The translations under genes were made by a program, and so were the position numbers. The notes beneath the pieces were generated by a model. That model did not search any database, was not told where the DNA came from, and saw nothing but the letters and a program-made list of their open reading frames with translations. Positions 1 through 9,071 of a stretch of DNA of 10,551 nt are shown in pieces (position 1 is the first letter of the stretch; each line of letters opens with the position of its first letter). Source of the DNA: Ginkgo biloba (Eukaryota > Streptophyta > Ginkgoopsida > Ginkgoales > Ginkgoaceae). The stretch lies in NCBI GenBank assembly GCA_024626585.1, contig JANKJI010000010.1, positions 74,434,971 to 74,445,521 on the forward strand, given 5' to 3'.

Positions 1-2
1 TT

Positions 3-711
3 ACCTTCAAGGGTCAGGTACTTCATGACCTGAATGGCCACCCTATCCCATGGAGTAGGTAAGGATTCTCTGGCAATACCCGATTGCAACCAGCAGAAAG
101 TTTCATCATCCCTTATGAATTTTGACAATTGCTCTACCTGATTTATTTTCTCTCGACATATCACTTCCCCATCCAGCGGTAAACCTGAAGCCTCTACAAT
201 CAACCGCTCCAAAATTGTGAAAACCAAGTCGTCCACCTTGACTCTCCCCTCGTCCCAAGTTGCAGCTACTTGCATGGAGATAGATTCACTAAAGCCTGTA
301 AATTTTCAAAAAAATTCAAGAAGTCCAGCCTTATCCAGAAGTTCCTTCACATCATCTTCCATTTTAAGAATAGATGGCTCAGTCACAACCGGGTCCCCTC
401 CTATAATGTTGAAGGAAAACAACGTCAAACTAGTAACAGAGGTGCTAACCCCCGAGCTTCTACAACAAACAATGGTTAACACAGAAGATAAATCTTCTCG
501 ATTCACCTTTCCTCTCCCCCGACTGAACTTGCCATGCGCCTTCATAACTACACAATCCTTTAGCAGTGAGGGTGGGATTCCCCGACCACCAAACATGATT
601 TTGAAAGGACCATCAATCAAATCAAGAACATAGCCAATTTTCATTAAAACTATAACCTTGGCATCAGTAATAACATTCCTCTTCACTATGCCAATTTCCT
701 TCCGCCCAAAC
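3..711 (-). pseudogene. Unrecognised plant protein, partial and interrupted
   Basis: One minus-strand frame stays open from about 711 down to the left edge with a single in-frame TGA at 306-308. The protein continues beyond the window. No ATG lies near the upstream end, and a TAG just beyond 711 closes the frame, so the true start is missing or sits in another exon. Visible segments, in order: a Lys/Val-rich start, a basic stretch (KAHGKFSRGRGK), a helix-like stretch (EDDVKELLDKAGLLEFF), the stop, then KFTGFSESISMQVAATW. After that come an acidic/hydrophobic region with EASGLPLDGE and a C-terminal ARESLPTPWDRVA. The same frame resumes straight after the TGA, which argues that the stop is a point mutation in a once longer reading frame. 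GC content is clearly higher than in the AT-rich DNA to its right. I do not know the function. The second half loosely resembles uncharacterised, often transposon-associated plant proteins, but this is from memory. The overlapping plus-strand frame at 217-633 is Ser/Thr-rich and looks like an antisense shadow. Confidence 0.5.
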
Positions 712-740
712 TAGTTACTACTTTTTCATTAGTGCTCTCA

Positions 741-1020
741 TAAATAATATAAGTAAAGAAGGTAAGAACTACAATGAATTTGTAAAATGTTAGCTCTCTA
801 TCCTCATATTTCTAAATTTAAATTTTTGCTATGCATTATAAATTCCCATGGATTTCTAATAACAAAATAAAAAGTGCATAAAATATTTTCAGCTAATTTT
901 AATTATTGAAAATTTATGAATATGTCAATCGGGATTTAACATCAAAAAAATACTGCATAATAGGGGTAATAGCGATAAATAATATGATAATTACTAAACT
1001 TCCATTAAAAGTGACACATA
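741..1020. repeat. Direct repeat A, copy 1
   Basis: About 280 bp that recur at 1167-1446 at a constant offset of 426 bp. Shared blocks include AGTAAAGAAGGTAAGAACTA, GGTAATAGCGA and TAAAAGTGACACA. The constant offset at both ends means few net indels inside. Numerous substitutions and some small compensating gaps indicate an old duplication. No coding potential was seen. Confidence 0.85.
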
Positions 1021-1130
1021 AAGAATGAGATAAAATTTTAGTGCAAAAAATAAAATTTATCCATGCATGCAAAAATATAATTTTATAAATTCTTTTAAAA
1101 TTAAGAGAATTGTGTTTCTTATTTATTTTT
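1019..1130. repeat. Direct repeat X, copy 1
   Basis: Begins TAAAGAATGAGAT and runs through TCCATGCA and ATAATTTTATAAATTCTTTT. It matches 1980-2090 in the same orientation at an offset of about 961 bp. The match is clearest in the first 80 bp and fades afterwards. It lies directly downstream of repeat A copy 1. Confidence 0.75.
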
Positions 1131-1166
1131 CTTCAAGTTTTATAACTTCTAAATAAAACATTAAAT

Positions 1167-1446
1167 CAAATCATATGAGTAAAGAAGGTAAGAACTACAA
1201 GGAATTTGTAAAATGTTAGATCTCTATCCTCATATTTCTAAATTTAAATTTATGTTATGCATTATAAATATTCACAGATTTCTAACAACAAAATAAAAAG
1301 TGCACAAAATAATTTCAACTAATTTCATGTATTGAAAATTTATGAGTATATCAATTGGCTTTTAGGATAGGAACACTATTGCATAACAGTGGTAATAGCG
1401 ACAAATAAAGCTATAGTTATCAAACTTCCGTTAAAAGTGACACACA
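1167..1446. repeat. Direct repeat A, copy 2
   Basis: Second copy of the 741-1020 sequence, same orientation, diverged by scattered substitutions. It keeps the GAACTACAA start block, the GTGCA/AAAATAA block and the TAAAAGTGACACA end. What follows it differs from what follows copy 1: copy 1 runs directly into the AAAGAATGAGAT segment, while here that segment appears only at 1980. Confidence 0.85.
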
Positions 1447-1979
1447 CTAATAAACACGTCTCCTTCAATTTTCCTTTATATCACAATAAGGCATATATAA
1501 TTTCTCAAAGATGGTTAAAGTGGGACCTAGTCTACAAAGTGATGCAATGCAACACATTATAGTTTTTAAAATTAATTAAAGTAAGACCCTAGTCCACAAT
1601 GTTCCTCATTCCAACACATTGAAACTTTTAATATTGGTAAAAGTGGGACCTACTCCACTATGTGTTATAAAGTGGCATTGCAATTTTTTAAATTGGCCAA
1701 AGTGGGGAGCATATTTAAAATGCTTCAATTTGCAACAAATTATAATTATCAATCATAATGTTGTATAAATAAATGTTGATGTGAGGGGATCTAAATTTTT
1801 CTTACCACACTCCATCATATAATAATTATGTCTTGTTGATGGTTAGTTTTATATTTTTATCTCAAAGAGGAAAGATTTTATAAGATGGCCTAAGAAGCTT
1901 AATACATTTCGTACTTATTTTGATCCTTTTTAGGAGATTGGTGAACTAATTTTAAAAATTTAATACATCCAATGAAAAT
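1446..1979. other. Extra segment between repeats A2 and X2 (candidate insertion)
   Basis: In the first duplication copy, A is joined directly to X. In the second, about 535 bp separate them. The junctions read CACTAATAAAC on the left and GAAAATTAAAGAATG on the right, against CACATAAAGAATG in the uninterrupted copy, so a TAA could be a 3-bp target duplication. I could not find convincing terminal inverted repeats at these ends. The segment contains a four-unit degenerate tandem repeat and no open frame of note. The alternative is that copy 1 lost this stretch by deletion. Confidence 0.45.
1515..1755. repeat. Degenerate tandem repeat, four units of about 60 bp
   Basis: Units begin near 1515, 1576, 1638 and 1697. 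Each starts with a form of TTAAAGTGGGACCTAGTCCA: units 1 and 3 carry AAAGTGGGACCTA, unit 2 has AAAGTAAGACCCTAGTCCAC, and unit 4 has CAAAGTGGGGAGCA. Each ends in a T/A-rich stretch (TTTTTAAAATTA, CTTTTAATATTGG, TTTTTTAAATTGG). The units are strongly diverged, so this is an old minisatellite-like array. No function can be read from it. Confidence 0.7.
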
Positions 1980-2090
1980 TAAAGAATGAGATGAAATTTC
2001 AATGCAAACAATAAAACATATCCATGCAACTGAAAATATAATTTTATAAATTCTTTTATGCAACAGAAATATGTTTCCCATTCCTCATAT
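1980..2090. repeat. Direct repeat X, copy 2
   Basis: Starts AAAGAATGAGATGAAATTT and matches 1019-1130 through TCCATGCA and AATATAATTTTATAAATTCT. Together with repeats A1 and A2 it suggests that the ancestral duplicated block was A followed directly by X. A weak 60-residue minus-strand frame overlaps it (1899-2081) but shows no protein-like features. Confidence 0.75.
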
Positions 2091-2099
2091 AAATTATGG

Positions 2100-3700
2100 A
2101 AATAAAATTAATGAAAAGAGACCTTAGATTTATTAATCCACGATAATATCATGATTTTATATCAGTGGTCAATTAACATGGTTACAAATTTATCTAACAA
2201 CAATAATGTGGTTGAAATGGAGAAGTGACAATAGTGGCAACCCATAGTTAATGATACATTGTACACCTAAGTTGGTTACACCAATGAGAAAAAAATAGTT
2301 TACAAATGCACTAGTGGCATAGCTACAAATAATATCACATAAAATAAAAACTAGTTAAAATATTTATATATAACGGGTTATAGATATAGTCATATGACAC
2401 TAGAGGAAAACAATGATGAATAATTAGAAGCAATGTCTTGACAAAATAGATATATAAATAATGCACTTGAGACATAATTAGGTTTCATTAATGAAATCTA
2501 AAGATGGATAATCATAAAGAGTCATAAAATAACACACTACAAAAGAATGGAGGTTACATCATTAAGGGATAATCATAGTAATAAGAAGAGGATGAAAGGT
2601 TGAAAGATGTTATATCATAAGATATCGTGTTAATTAACCATCAGCATAGACAAATTATCATTGGAGAAAAAATAATATGTAATATATTTAAAAGATGCAT
2701 TTCATTTAAATCAATTGAGTGGCTATGTGGATTAAATTATATAATATAAAAAACATTCACCTTCCATACCATACACATGTACAAGTATTCGTAATGGATA
2801 AATATCATTTCCATTGATATATGATTGTGCCCATCTCTCATATATATGCATTAGCAAGACCTTTAAAATAATTCCACATAATATGTTATCACGATGATCA
2901 ATTCATTAATAAAGTACCTTGTCGTATGCTCTTTTATCCTAAGGCTATAGAGATTATTCAAATATAAAGTCTTGGCATAACCGATTGATGATTATTAAAA
3001 AGAAATGATGGCAGATGACACTCTATCTATGGTTATTGAAGGATATGCATCAATGAAAATATTAGTGGATATATATAGCCATTTAGATATTTTTTTCTCA
3101 TTTTTTAAAAAATTAGGTTAACTAATAAGCTAAATTCCTCTAAAATATTTTCCAAGTTTTTTTAATTTTAACAAAAATTCTTAGATTATTTTCCAATTTG
3201 AGCATAAATTACTAGTAAAAACTTTCTTTTATTAGAATATTCACCTATAATTTATATGTTGTTTATTTTATATACTAAAATTAGTTTTAGTTAATAATAC
3301 TTTGAAAAAATAATTCAAACCTTAATAAATTCCATGGTCTGCATCGACAGTAATAGAAGAGAAATGGACATGCTTTCGATATAAACTATACACATTTGGA
3401 GATGCCTCCTAAAACCATTCTAATAGGATTTGGTACTATACTAAAGAAAACATTCACAAGATTGAACAAGATAATAAAAATAAGCACATGTAGTTGCCAT
3501 AATTTTTTAAAGGGACTCACCATATAAGATTAATTTCCTTCACATACAAGTCATCCTTTAATTCTTAAATAAAAATAATCTTAGTTTAATATTATCTTTA
3601 TATCTTACAATATGTACTACCTCTTGTATTTCTAAATACTTTCAAAGAAAACATAAGAAGAACAATCTACAAGTTGAGGAGATTCTTTACGTATAATTTT
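2100..3700. other. AT-rich non-coding stretch, nothing recognised
   Basis: About 1.6 kb of strongly AT-rich sequence with frequent stops in all frames. I see no long open frame, RNA gene, transposon protein remnant or clear terminal repeats. The small frame starting ATGGCAGATGAC near 3008 (under 40 codons) has nothing to support it. Confidence 0.6.
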
Positions 3701-4080
3701 TGTTAATCCTAGGGTGAAAGCAAGTTAATGTGACACCATTTTAGGCAAAGTGGAGGAGGCCAAAAATGTTTTGAGGAACAAAAGTTTGGCCACATAATTT
3801 GTTTGGTCGATCAATATACTACCCAAACAAAATGAATTCAAAAACAAAATGGCTACGCGGACCATTTTTTTGAAGAATTGAATCGGCAAAATAATTGTTT
3901 GATCGAACAAACCTTGCACTTTTCCCAAGCCATGACTTTCCTCCCGCAATGCATTTTCTTGGCAATAGTGAGCGAATTTAGTAGAGAGGATGAGTCCATA
4001 GGAAAATTTTCGATCCCGCATTGTTATTAACGTAACCTACCTTCGATTTGGAGTTTTTCACACCAAAGAAGAAGTAAGCT
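3700..4080. other. Moderately GC-richer island, unassigned
   Basis: Base composition shifts here compared with both flanks, with CpG-containing stretches such as TACGCGGACC and TTCGATCCCGCA. A 98-residue minus-strand frame spans 3725-4021 (starts MRDRKFSYGLILSTKFAHY, ends LASSTLPKMVSH). I recognise no family, and it has no clear membrane or repeat design beyond one hydrophobic stretch (VAILFLNSFCLGSIL). Two direct copies of a motif like ATAATTTGTTTGGTCGATCAA occur near 3797 and 3890 (second form ATAATTGTTTGATCGAACAA). It could be an exon relic, a promoter-like region or an old repeat edge. Confidence 0.3.
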
Positions 4081-4222
4081 CACTACAAAACTAACTGAAA
4101 TTTAATTATTTATATGTTTTTCATTTATTTTTATATTTTAAACTATAAATATCAAATTCAATTGTCAAACAAGTGAATGCATGAAGAAATACTCATGTGA
4201 ATGTATATATACATTACTAAAT

Positions 4223-4241
4223 TATATATATATATATATAA
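4223..4241. repeat. (TA)n microsatellite
   Basis: An uninterrupted TA dinucleotide run of about nine units, set in AT-rich DNA. Expected to be length-variable. Confidence 0.9.
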
Positions 4242-4389
4242 TTATTTTTTGCATAAATAAAAATATAGTTAAAAATATAAGGATGTATATAAAGTGTTTG
4301 AAAAAATATCTAAATGGTCTAGAATATTAATTTCATTTGTGTGTTTCATTAAATACCATTGTGACACTATGTGCTTTGTTAAATAGAAT

Positions 4390-4910
4390 AATATTTTCTA
4401 TTTAATTGGTGAATTTAGTATCACAATTATTCACAATGCTTTTAGCTAATCCAAACCTGATTAAGATCTCAACCATCAACAAATAGGCAATGTCCTTTCC
4501 CTTATTCATCATTCTACAAGGAATGGATTAGGCCATCTTCATGAGTTGATCAACCACCACCAAAATTTAGTCATGATATCATTGTTTCTTAGGTAGGGAA
4601 GTAACAAAATCCATACCAACTCTCTCCTATTTACCCTTTGAAATGGGAAAAAGTGCCAATAAACCTGCAAGTTGATCTCTTTCAACCTTGTCATCCTAAT
4701 ATTGCCCACATGTCCTCATATAATCAATAGCTTCTTTCTTCATAATTTTCTAGTATACATATTTCTTAATGGCTTCAAATGTCTTACCCTACCAACATGG
4801 CTAGGAAAGAGACTATCATAAAACTTATAAGGAATTTTATGCTTTAATTTGTCCACATTCAATATCAAAATTGTGTCATTGTACCATAAGATATCATCAA
4901 CAATTTGTAT
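4390..4910 (-). pseudogene. Ty3/gypsy integrase remnant (H2C2 finger and N-terminal catalytic core)
   Basis: Reading the minus strand from about 4907, one frame gives NVDKLKHKIPYKFYDSLF and PSHVG, matching the first part of the H2C2 zinc-binding finger of gypsy integrases. A 2-nt slip near 4789 then moves to a frame running to about 4395: GKTFEAIKK, EAIDYMRTCGQY, a proline-rich linker-like LLALFPISKGK, VGMDFVTSLPKK (first catalytic Asp, codon 4609-4611), ILVVVDQLMKMA, SIPC, then SIVNNCDTKF. That last block aligns with the family's S-D-x-D-x-x-F motif, but the second catalytic Asp is Asn (codon 4426-4428). Two H2C2 ligands also read Tyr: the first His (FYD for FHD) and the last Cys (codon 4699-4701). 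At least seven in-frame stops interrupt the second frame. No reverse transcriptase or RNase H is adjacent, and the sequence beyond the second Asp block fades. It acted in cDNA insertion when the element was alive, and it is dead now. Confidence 0.85.
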
Positions 4911-4919
4911 GTTAGCAAC

Positions 4920-5650
4920 AAATTCCCATTATTTTATTTTACAAACTTCAAATATTTTTATATTTTGTTTTTTTCGACTGCCCATTATTTTAATATGTTT
5001 TTTGTCAATTTTAGTAGTATAGATAGGTTGTTATAAAAATCCTAATGGGACCATATCGAGGAGAGGAGCTTAAGATGTCCCTTAACATAAATTATTGACC
5101 ATCTAAGAGCCACTTGGCTGCACTATAGAGGACGATATAGTCCAATGGAACTACCACACATTATTCTCACTATATAGGATGGTGGCAAAAAAATAGTTGC
5201 AGAAGAAAAAAGTGCGAGGGATTAATGCAACAAATTGATCCTAATTATGTAATGGTAACAAATTTTGACCCAGTTCTTGATAATAGGATTTTATGGCCAA
5301 GGACCTTATCATCAATGCAGTCAGATGAGAATAGCTCCTGCATCTACCTAAAAGCATGGGCAACCTCATGCATATCATCATTCAAATTCATTAGACATGC
5401 TAGCCCATCTCCTCGTGTGGTGACCCATACTAGTTGTAGGTGGCTCTCATAATGGAAGAGGTCTCATCAGGGGATCTGATTTTGATTTTATAAAATAATG
5501 ACCTCTAAAAAAATTTTAAAAACTACAAAGGAAGATCTATCTTATGGTTTTAGAAGGATATAAATATGTAAATCTTTGTAGTTCCAGGGGTTTGGCCCCA
5601 TTTTTATAAATTACTCTAAAGAGAATTTGCTTATGGTGAAGTCAATTATT
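4920..5650. other. No recognisable gene; small inverted repeat inside
   Basis: Mixed-composition DNA without a convincing gene. The 75-residue plus-strand frame at 5225-5452 has no protein-like signature. Arms AACTACAAAG (5521-5530) and CTTTGTAGTT (5574-5583) form a 10-bp inverted repeat around a 43-nt spacer. A short GGGG/CCCC hairpin follows directly (about 5587-5599). The stretch may be decayed continuation of the integrase-bearing element, but nothing visible proves it. Confidence 0.45.
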
Positions 5651-5659
5651 TTAGGGGAC

Positions 5660-6502
5660 TGATATGATTTTATAATTGCTCAACAGAGGGTCTACGATTG
5701 TGAATCATTCCTCTCTTCTCCTTTTATCTTTCTCTTTGATATTGTAACAGTGACGCATCTCTTCAAGGAGTAGTTTAATAGAAAATGGTTTGACATCTTC
5801 CCTATGGTGTTTATGATTTCTTGTGTATTCTTTTGCTATTCTTAGTGTCAAAGCTACAATGTGGATTGATTTCTAAATGAGGTTTATTACTTCTTTTTAT
5901 GAGATTGATGATCTAAAGGATTGTGTTATACTAGTATTTTGATGTACATAGTGGTGTGATTTATGCTAATATGTAAGAGGCATGTTTGATGTGCATGAGA
6001 AATATACAAACCAAGATAACTATCTTGTCATCACTATATAATGCTCATTGTGCTCTTGAAAGTAATAAGGTTGATTTGAGCCAGTGCTAGGTTGAACATC
6101 CTCCCTTATGTAGCCAAGATATTGTTATTTTATTAATTTCTTATTTATGCATCTTTCCTTCCTTCCTAGAGTATGTGCAAGTTTGAGTGTATATTGAGTC
6201 CCATGTTCTCTAGCTTTTATTTTACTTCTCTTTTATGCCCTACCCTACTCACACTCTTTTTTTTTTTATTTGAAGCCTTCTCACTTATGTAAGAGGTCAT
6301 TGTAAATATTCATCAGATTAGGGAAACTCAACCTTGAGGTGGAAGACTCATATTGCAAGCCGAGGCTACACAACCAGAGTTTTTTATACCTTGAGCTCTA
6401 TTTCTAGTAGGAGCTCTAAAATGTGTAGGTAGAGATACATTGATCTCACCATTATTTCCACCTAAATATAATTGTTGTGGGGTGTGTAGAAAATCCTCAT
6501 CA
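5660..6502 (+). mobile_element. Tentative 5' LTR of the first Ty3/gypsy element
   Basis: Placed mainly by what follows: a candidate primer site near 6510 and a gag from about 6638. The interval would start TGATATG after a purine-rich TTAGGGGAC and end CCTCATCA, giving TGAT...ATCA ends and a length of about 843 bp. It contains a poly-T run (6257-6267) and a section (6270-6400) with features common in transcribed LTR parts. No second LTR copy is in the window, so neither boundary can be verified. The end could also be CAACA at 6505. Confidence 0.3.
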
Positions 6503-6509
6503 ACAAGAT

Positions 6510-6523
6510 TGGTGCTAGAGGGA
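6510..6523 (+). promoter_or_regulatory. Candidate primer-binding site of the first element
   Basis: TGGTGCTAGAGGGAG lies 5-8 bases after a possible LTR end and about 130 bases before the gag frame. It starts with the TGG expected opposite a tRNA 3' CCA. It is not the Met-type site (8 of 12 match) and I cannot name the tRNA. Placement is supported by context rather than by a full match. Confidence 0.35.
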
Positions 6524-6637
6524 GGGAATATTTATTTCCTATCTATTGAATACCACAAGGCCCTCTTGACCCTTCAACTAAGCTTGAAGAAAAACTAGTT
6601 TTACTATATTCTTTTTGGTGCCCCTTTTGGACCATAA

Positions 6638-7229
6638 GGACATAACCCTGCTCATATTAAGTTCCCATTCATGATGGATGTTGCTTGGTTGGGAGACTCT
6701 CCACTGAATATTCTAGGGCCATCCCATCCTCTTCAACATAATCATGAGAAATTCTTGCCAAATTACCTTTCATCTAGTGGCAAGACTATTGAAGAGCATG
6801 TCACATATTTTAAGGTTTCCATTATATTGTTGGACATGCAGCATGAATATGTGGCCTATAGGATCTTCTACTTCACCCTCCTCGGGACTGCATATGAGTG
6901 GTTTCTAAGTTTTCCCTCCAATTTCATATTCTCATGGGCAAATTTTAAGAGCTCCTCCGTGACTCAATTTGGGCCAATTATAGACCTAGGCACCCTGTAC
7001 CAATATTTTATCACCATAAGAAGGGAGCCACTTAAATCCATCAAGTCCTTCAATGATAGATTTCTAAAGGCCTACAATAGGGTTTGCCTTGCATACAAAC
7101 TAGTTGATTCTTTAGCCTTGGAGATGTATAAAAGTTCCTTAGATCCCATGACTATACTCTTTCTTAGGAGGGATATTGATGCATAAGCATCCAGGTGGCA
7201 CACTAACAACATGACCATTTTGGCCTAAG
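6638..7229 (+). pseudogene. Ty3/gypsy gag capsid region, truncated (first element)
   Basis: The main open frame is 6671-7186 (171 codons). The same frame is free of stops from 6638 (after a TAA at 6635-6637) and continues past the TAA at 7184-7186 as ASRWHTNNMTILA to another TAA at 7226. The sequence fits the plant retrotransposon gag capsid domain: residues 37-50 SGKTIEEHVTYFKV, residues 70-81 LLGTAYEWFLSF (conserved Ala-x-x-Trp-Phe), residues 88-100 FSWANFKSSSVTQ, and residues 112-131 with the helical block ending KSFNDRF. Gag proteins assemble the virus-like particle in the cytoplasm. No zinc knuckle, protease or polymerase follows: coding similarity stops at the purine run where the next LTR starts. 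The gag family differs from the one at 9193, so the two belong to different elements. It is nearly free of stops, and therefore less decayed than its neighbour. Confidence 0.75.
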
Positions 7230-7234
7230 GGGGG
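7227..7234 (+). other. Purine run AAGGGGGG directly before the LTR
   Basis: Eight purines, six of them G, abut the TG that starts the LTR. It looks like a polypurine tract, which would normally precede a 3' LTR, yet the LTR it touches is a 5' LTR with a primer site and gag after it. It may be part of the target gag or of the target-site duplication instead. Confidence 0.4.
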
Positions 7235-7289
7235 TGAAGTATTATATACTTAGCAAAAATATGAGTGTTTTGGCAAAAATATACTTATT

Positions 7290-7790
7290 TTGTACACCGA
7301 CAATGTTTGGATGATTGGCCATGTCAGTGGAAGTTTTAAGTAAATCAACATTATCGGTAGCTAGTGAACCAAAATCGTCGGTGAAGATGTATCATGGGTA
7401 GTTGACATCCATTGGTGGATGACAATGCTAGGGTAGAAGAAAAATTAATAGGGTTAGTGAGCCTGGCAGTGAAGACGGGCATCGTCGGTGAGGTGGTATA
7501 TGACATCCATCAAAAGATGAGATGCTTGACACCGTCGATGAAGTAAAGCAGAACAACATGGTTGATATGTAACATAAGGTGACTGACATACATTAGAGAA
7601 GAAGGACTTGGCAAGGACCGACATAGTTGGCAGGAGATATAAGGAGGCTGACATGGTTGACAGAGGAATAAGGTTATTGACATCATCAATGAAGCAGACT
7701 AGCATCATTGAGGGAGAATGGAAGAACTAACAACGTTGAAGGCATTGGTAACATTCGACATCCATCAGAGAAGACATAATTTCTTGACTC
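7290..7790 (+). repeat. Degenerate short tandem array inside the LTR
   Basis: A motif near TGACATCRTCGRTGAAG recurs with variable spacing. Clear forms are AAATCGTCGGTGAAG (about 7373), GCATCGTCGGTGAGG (about 7478), TTGACACCGTCGATGAAG (about 7528), TTGACATCATCAATGAAG (about 7677), CTGACATGGTTGACAGAGG (about 7648) and CGACATAGTTGGCAGGAG (about 7619). From 7584 to 7755 successive starts lie near 7584, 7619, 7649, 7678, 7700, 7728 and 7755, that is 22-35 bases apart. Many variants differ by CG to CA or TG, as expected from CpG decay. Related words reappear near 8964-9020. No function can be assigned. Confidence 0.65.
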
Positions 7791-9052
7791 GAGTGGAGAG
7801 TTGTGTCAGATTCAAAGACCAACATCAAGAGAGATGACTTAAAGTAATTTAAAGAATAAATATAAATGGATTTATTTCCAATTAAGTCACTAAAGAAAAA
7901 TGTGAGCAAGATGCCACACTGAATGGCATGTATATGAATATTGTTTGCACGAAGGAGAATTAAATTCTTAGAGAGACATTAGAGTCAAAGAAGATGCAAC
8001 TCGAGGTAGTTGGTATAGGGCATTTATGCCAGTAGGTCATTGAAGGTTTAAGTTCCCCTAAACTATCCATTAGAGATGGAGGAAGTCGTTGGAACTATGG
8101 TCGTGGAAGTCCTTGAAGCACATCTATAAATCAAAGCACATAGAAGAGAATCAGGAAAGTGAGCAAGGAAGAGAGTGGAAATGCTTCTAAATTATTTAGT
8201 GACCCAGGGATTCTAGTAGTGACAACAGGAAAGGCTTTTGCTAGTAAGAATTAAGACAAGTGTGAAGGCTGAGAAGAGTTACAGACATACGGAGAGCCAA
8301 TGTAGAGAAAAATAGAGTGCCCAATAAAGAGGGAAAATGCACTGTGTGACTAAGTGTCAATTCAAGGTACCTTTAGAAGACTTAAAGGAGTGAACCGTGG
8401 GAAATCACTAGGCAAACTGTCAAATTTGAGGCAGCTTAGGTGGGCAAAGTGGAATTTTTTCTAGTAATTGAAGGTCGAGGGAGAGGCGTTAAAGGACTCC
8501 ACCATTAAAGTTGAGAAACGTGGATGCTAAGAGGATACGTCGATCAAGAGGCATCTTGAGGGATTATGGGTAGTGAGTCATCCATTGATGTGCAGTGTTG
8601 ATTTCTTGTATCTACCTTGAGTAGTGAGGATTTGGCCTTGAGGGATTGAATTATATTATAATTGTGCTTTTATTAATTGACCTAGAGTTTTATTCCTCGT
8701 GAGGGTTTCTCTAGTTAAAAATGACCTATGTCACTCCATTGCTCACTGTGTTTTATTGTGTTTAATTGCCTATTTTTAAAAGTAATCATCTTTTTATTTT
8801 CAAAGGGAAATTCTTGTGGGTTTTCGATGGATTTAGCACAAACGAGTCAAGACAGGCCTTTGTTGACAACATTGGTGGTGTGTGTGTAAAGATCTTAGAA
8901 GGAAAAGCGGATGGTGACTTTTCATGCAGAGGAATTGAACCACATTGGTAAGAAATCTTGTGTCATCGTCGGATCATCACAGACCGTCGACTGACAATAA
9001 TTTATGAACACCTATATCATCGACAAGCGATCAGTGTTGGATAGGCTTTTGA

Positions 9053-9071
9053 CTAAATTGGCCCAATTTAG
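9053..9071 (+). other. Short perfect hairpin near the LTR 3' end
   Basis: Arms CTAAATTG and CAATTTAG flank the loop GCC. It sits about 35 bases before the LTR end, inside what would be the transcribed U5 portion. It may be chance, or a structure in the element's RNA. Confidence 0.5.

Noticed and set aside
217-633. 138-residue plus-strand open frame
   Set aside because: It lies antisense to a longer, more protein-like minus frame that continues across 1-711. It is Ser/Thr-rich with no motif.
2532-2547. CACTACAAAAGAATGG, resembling the start of CACTA-type DNA transposons; also CACTACAAAACTAAC near 4081
   Set aside because: Both are in the same orientation. No inverted partner with TAGTG was found at a sensible distance, and no transposase remnant was seen.
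5225-5452. 75-residue plus-strand open frame
   Set aside because: No conserved motif, no family resemblance and unremarkable composition; its length is within chance.
7290-7790. CRISPR-like regularly spaced repeat
   Set aside because: Units are degenerate, spacing varies from 22 to 35 bases, there are no unique spacers, and the context is a plant LTR.
7454-7909. Two minus-strand open frames of 84 and 60 residues
   Set aside because: They run through the degenerate tandem array of the LTR and are products of the repeat sequence, not genes.
8766-8951. 61-residue plus-strand open frame inside the LTR
   Set aside because: It lies within non-coding LTR sequence upstream of the primer site and has no recognisable domain.
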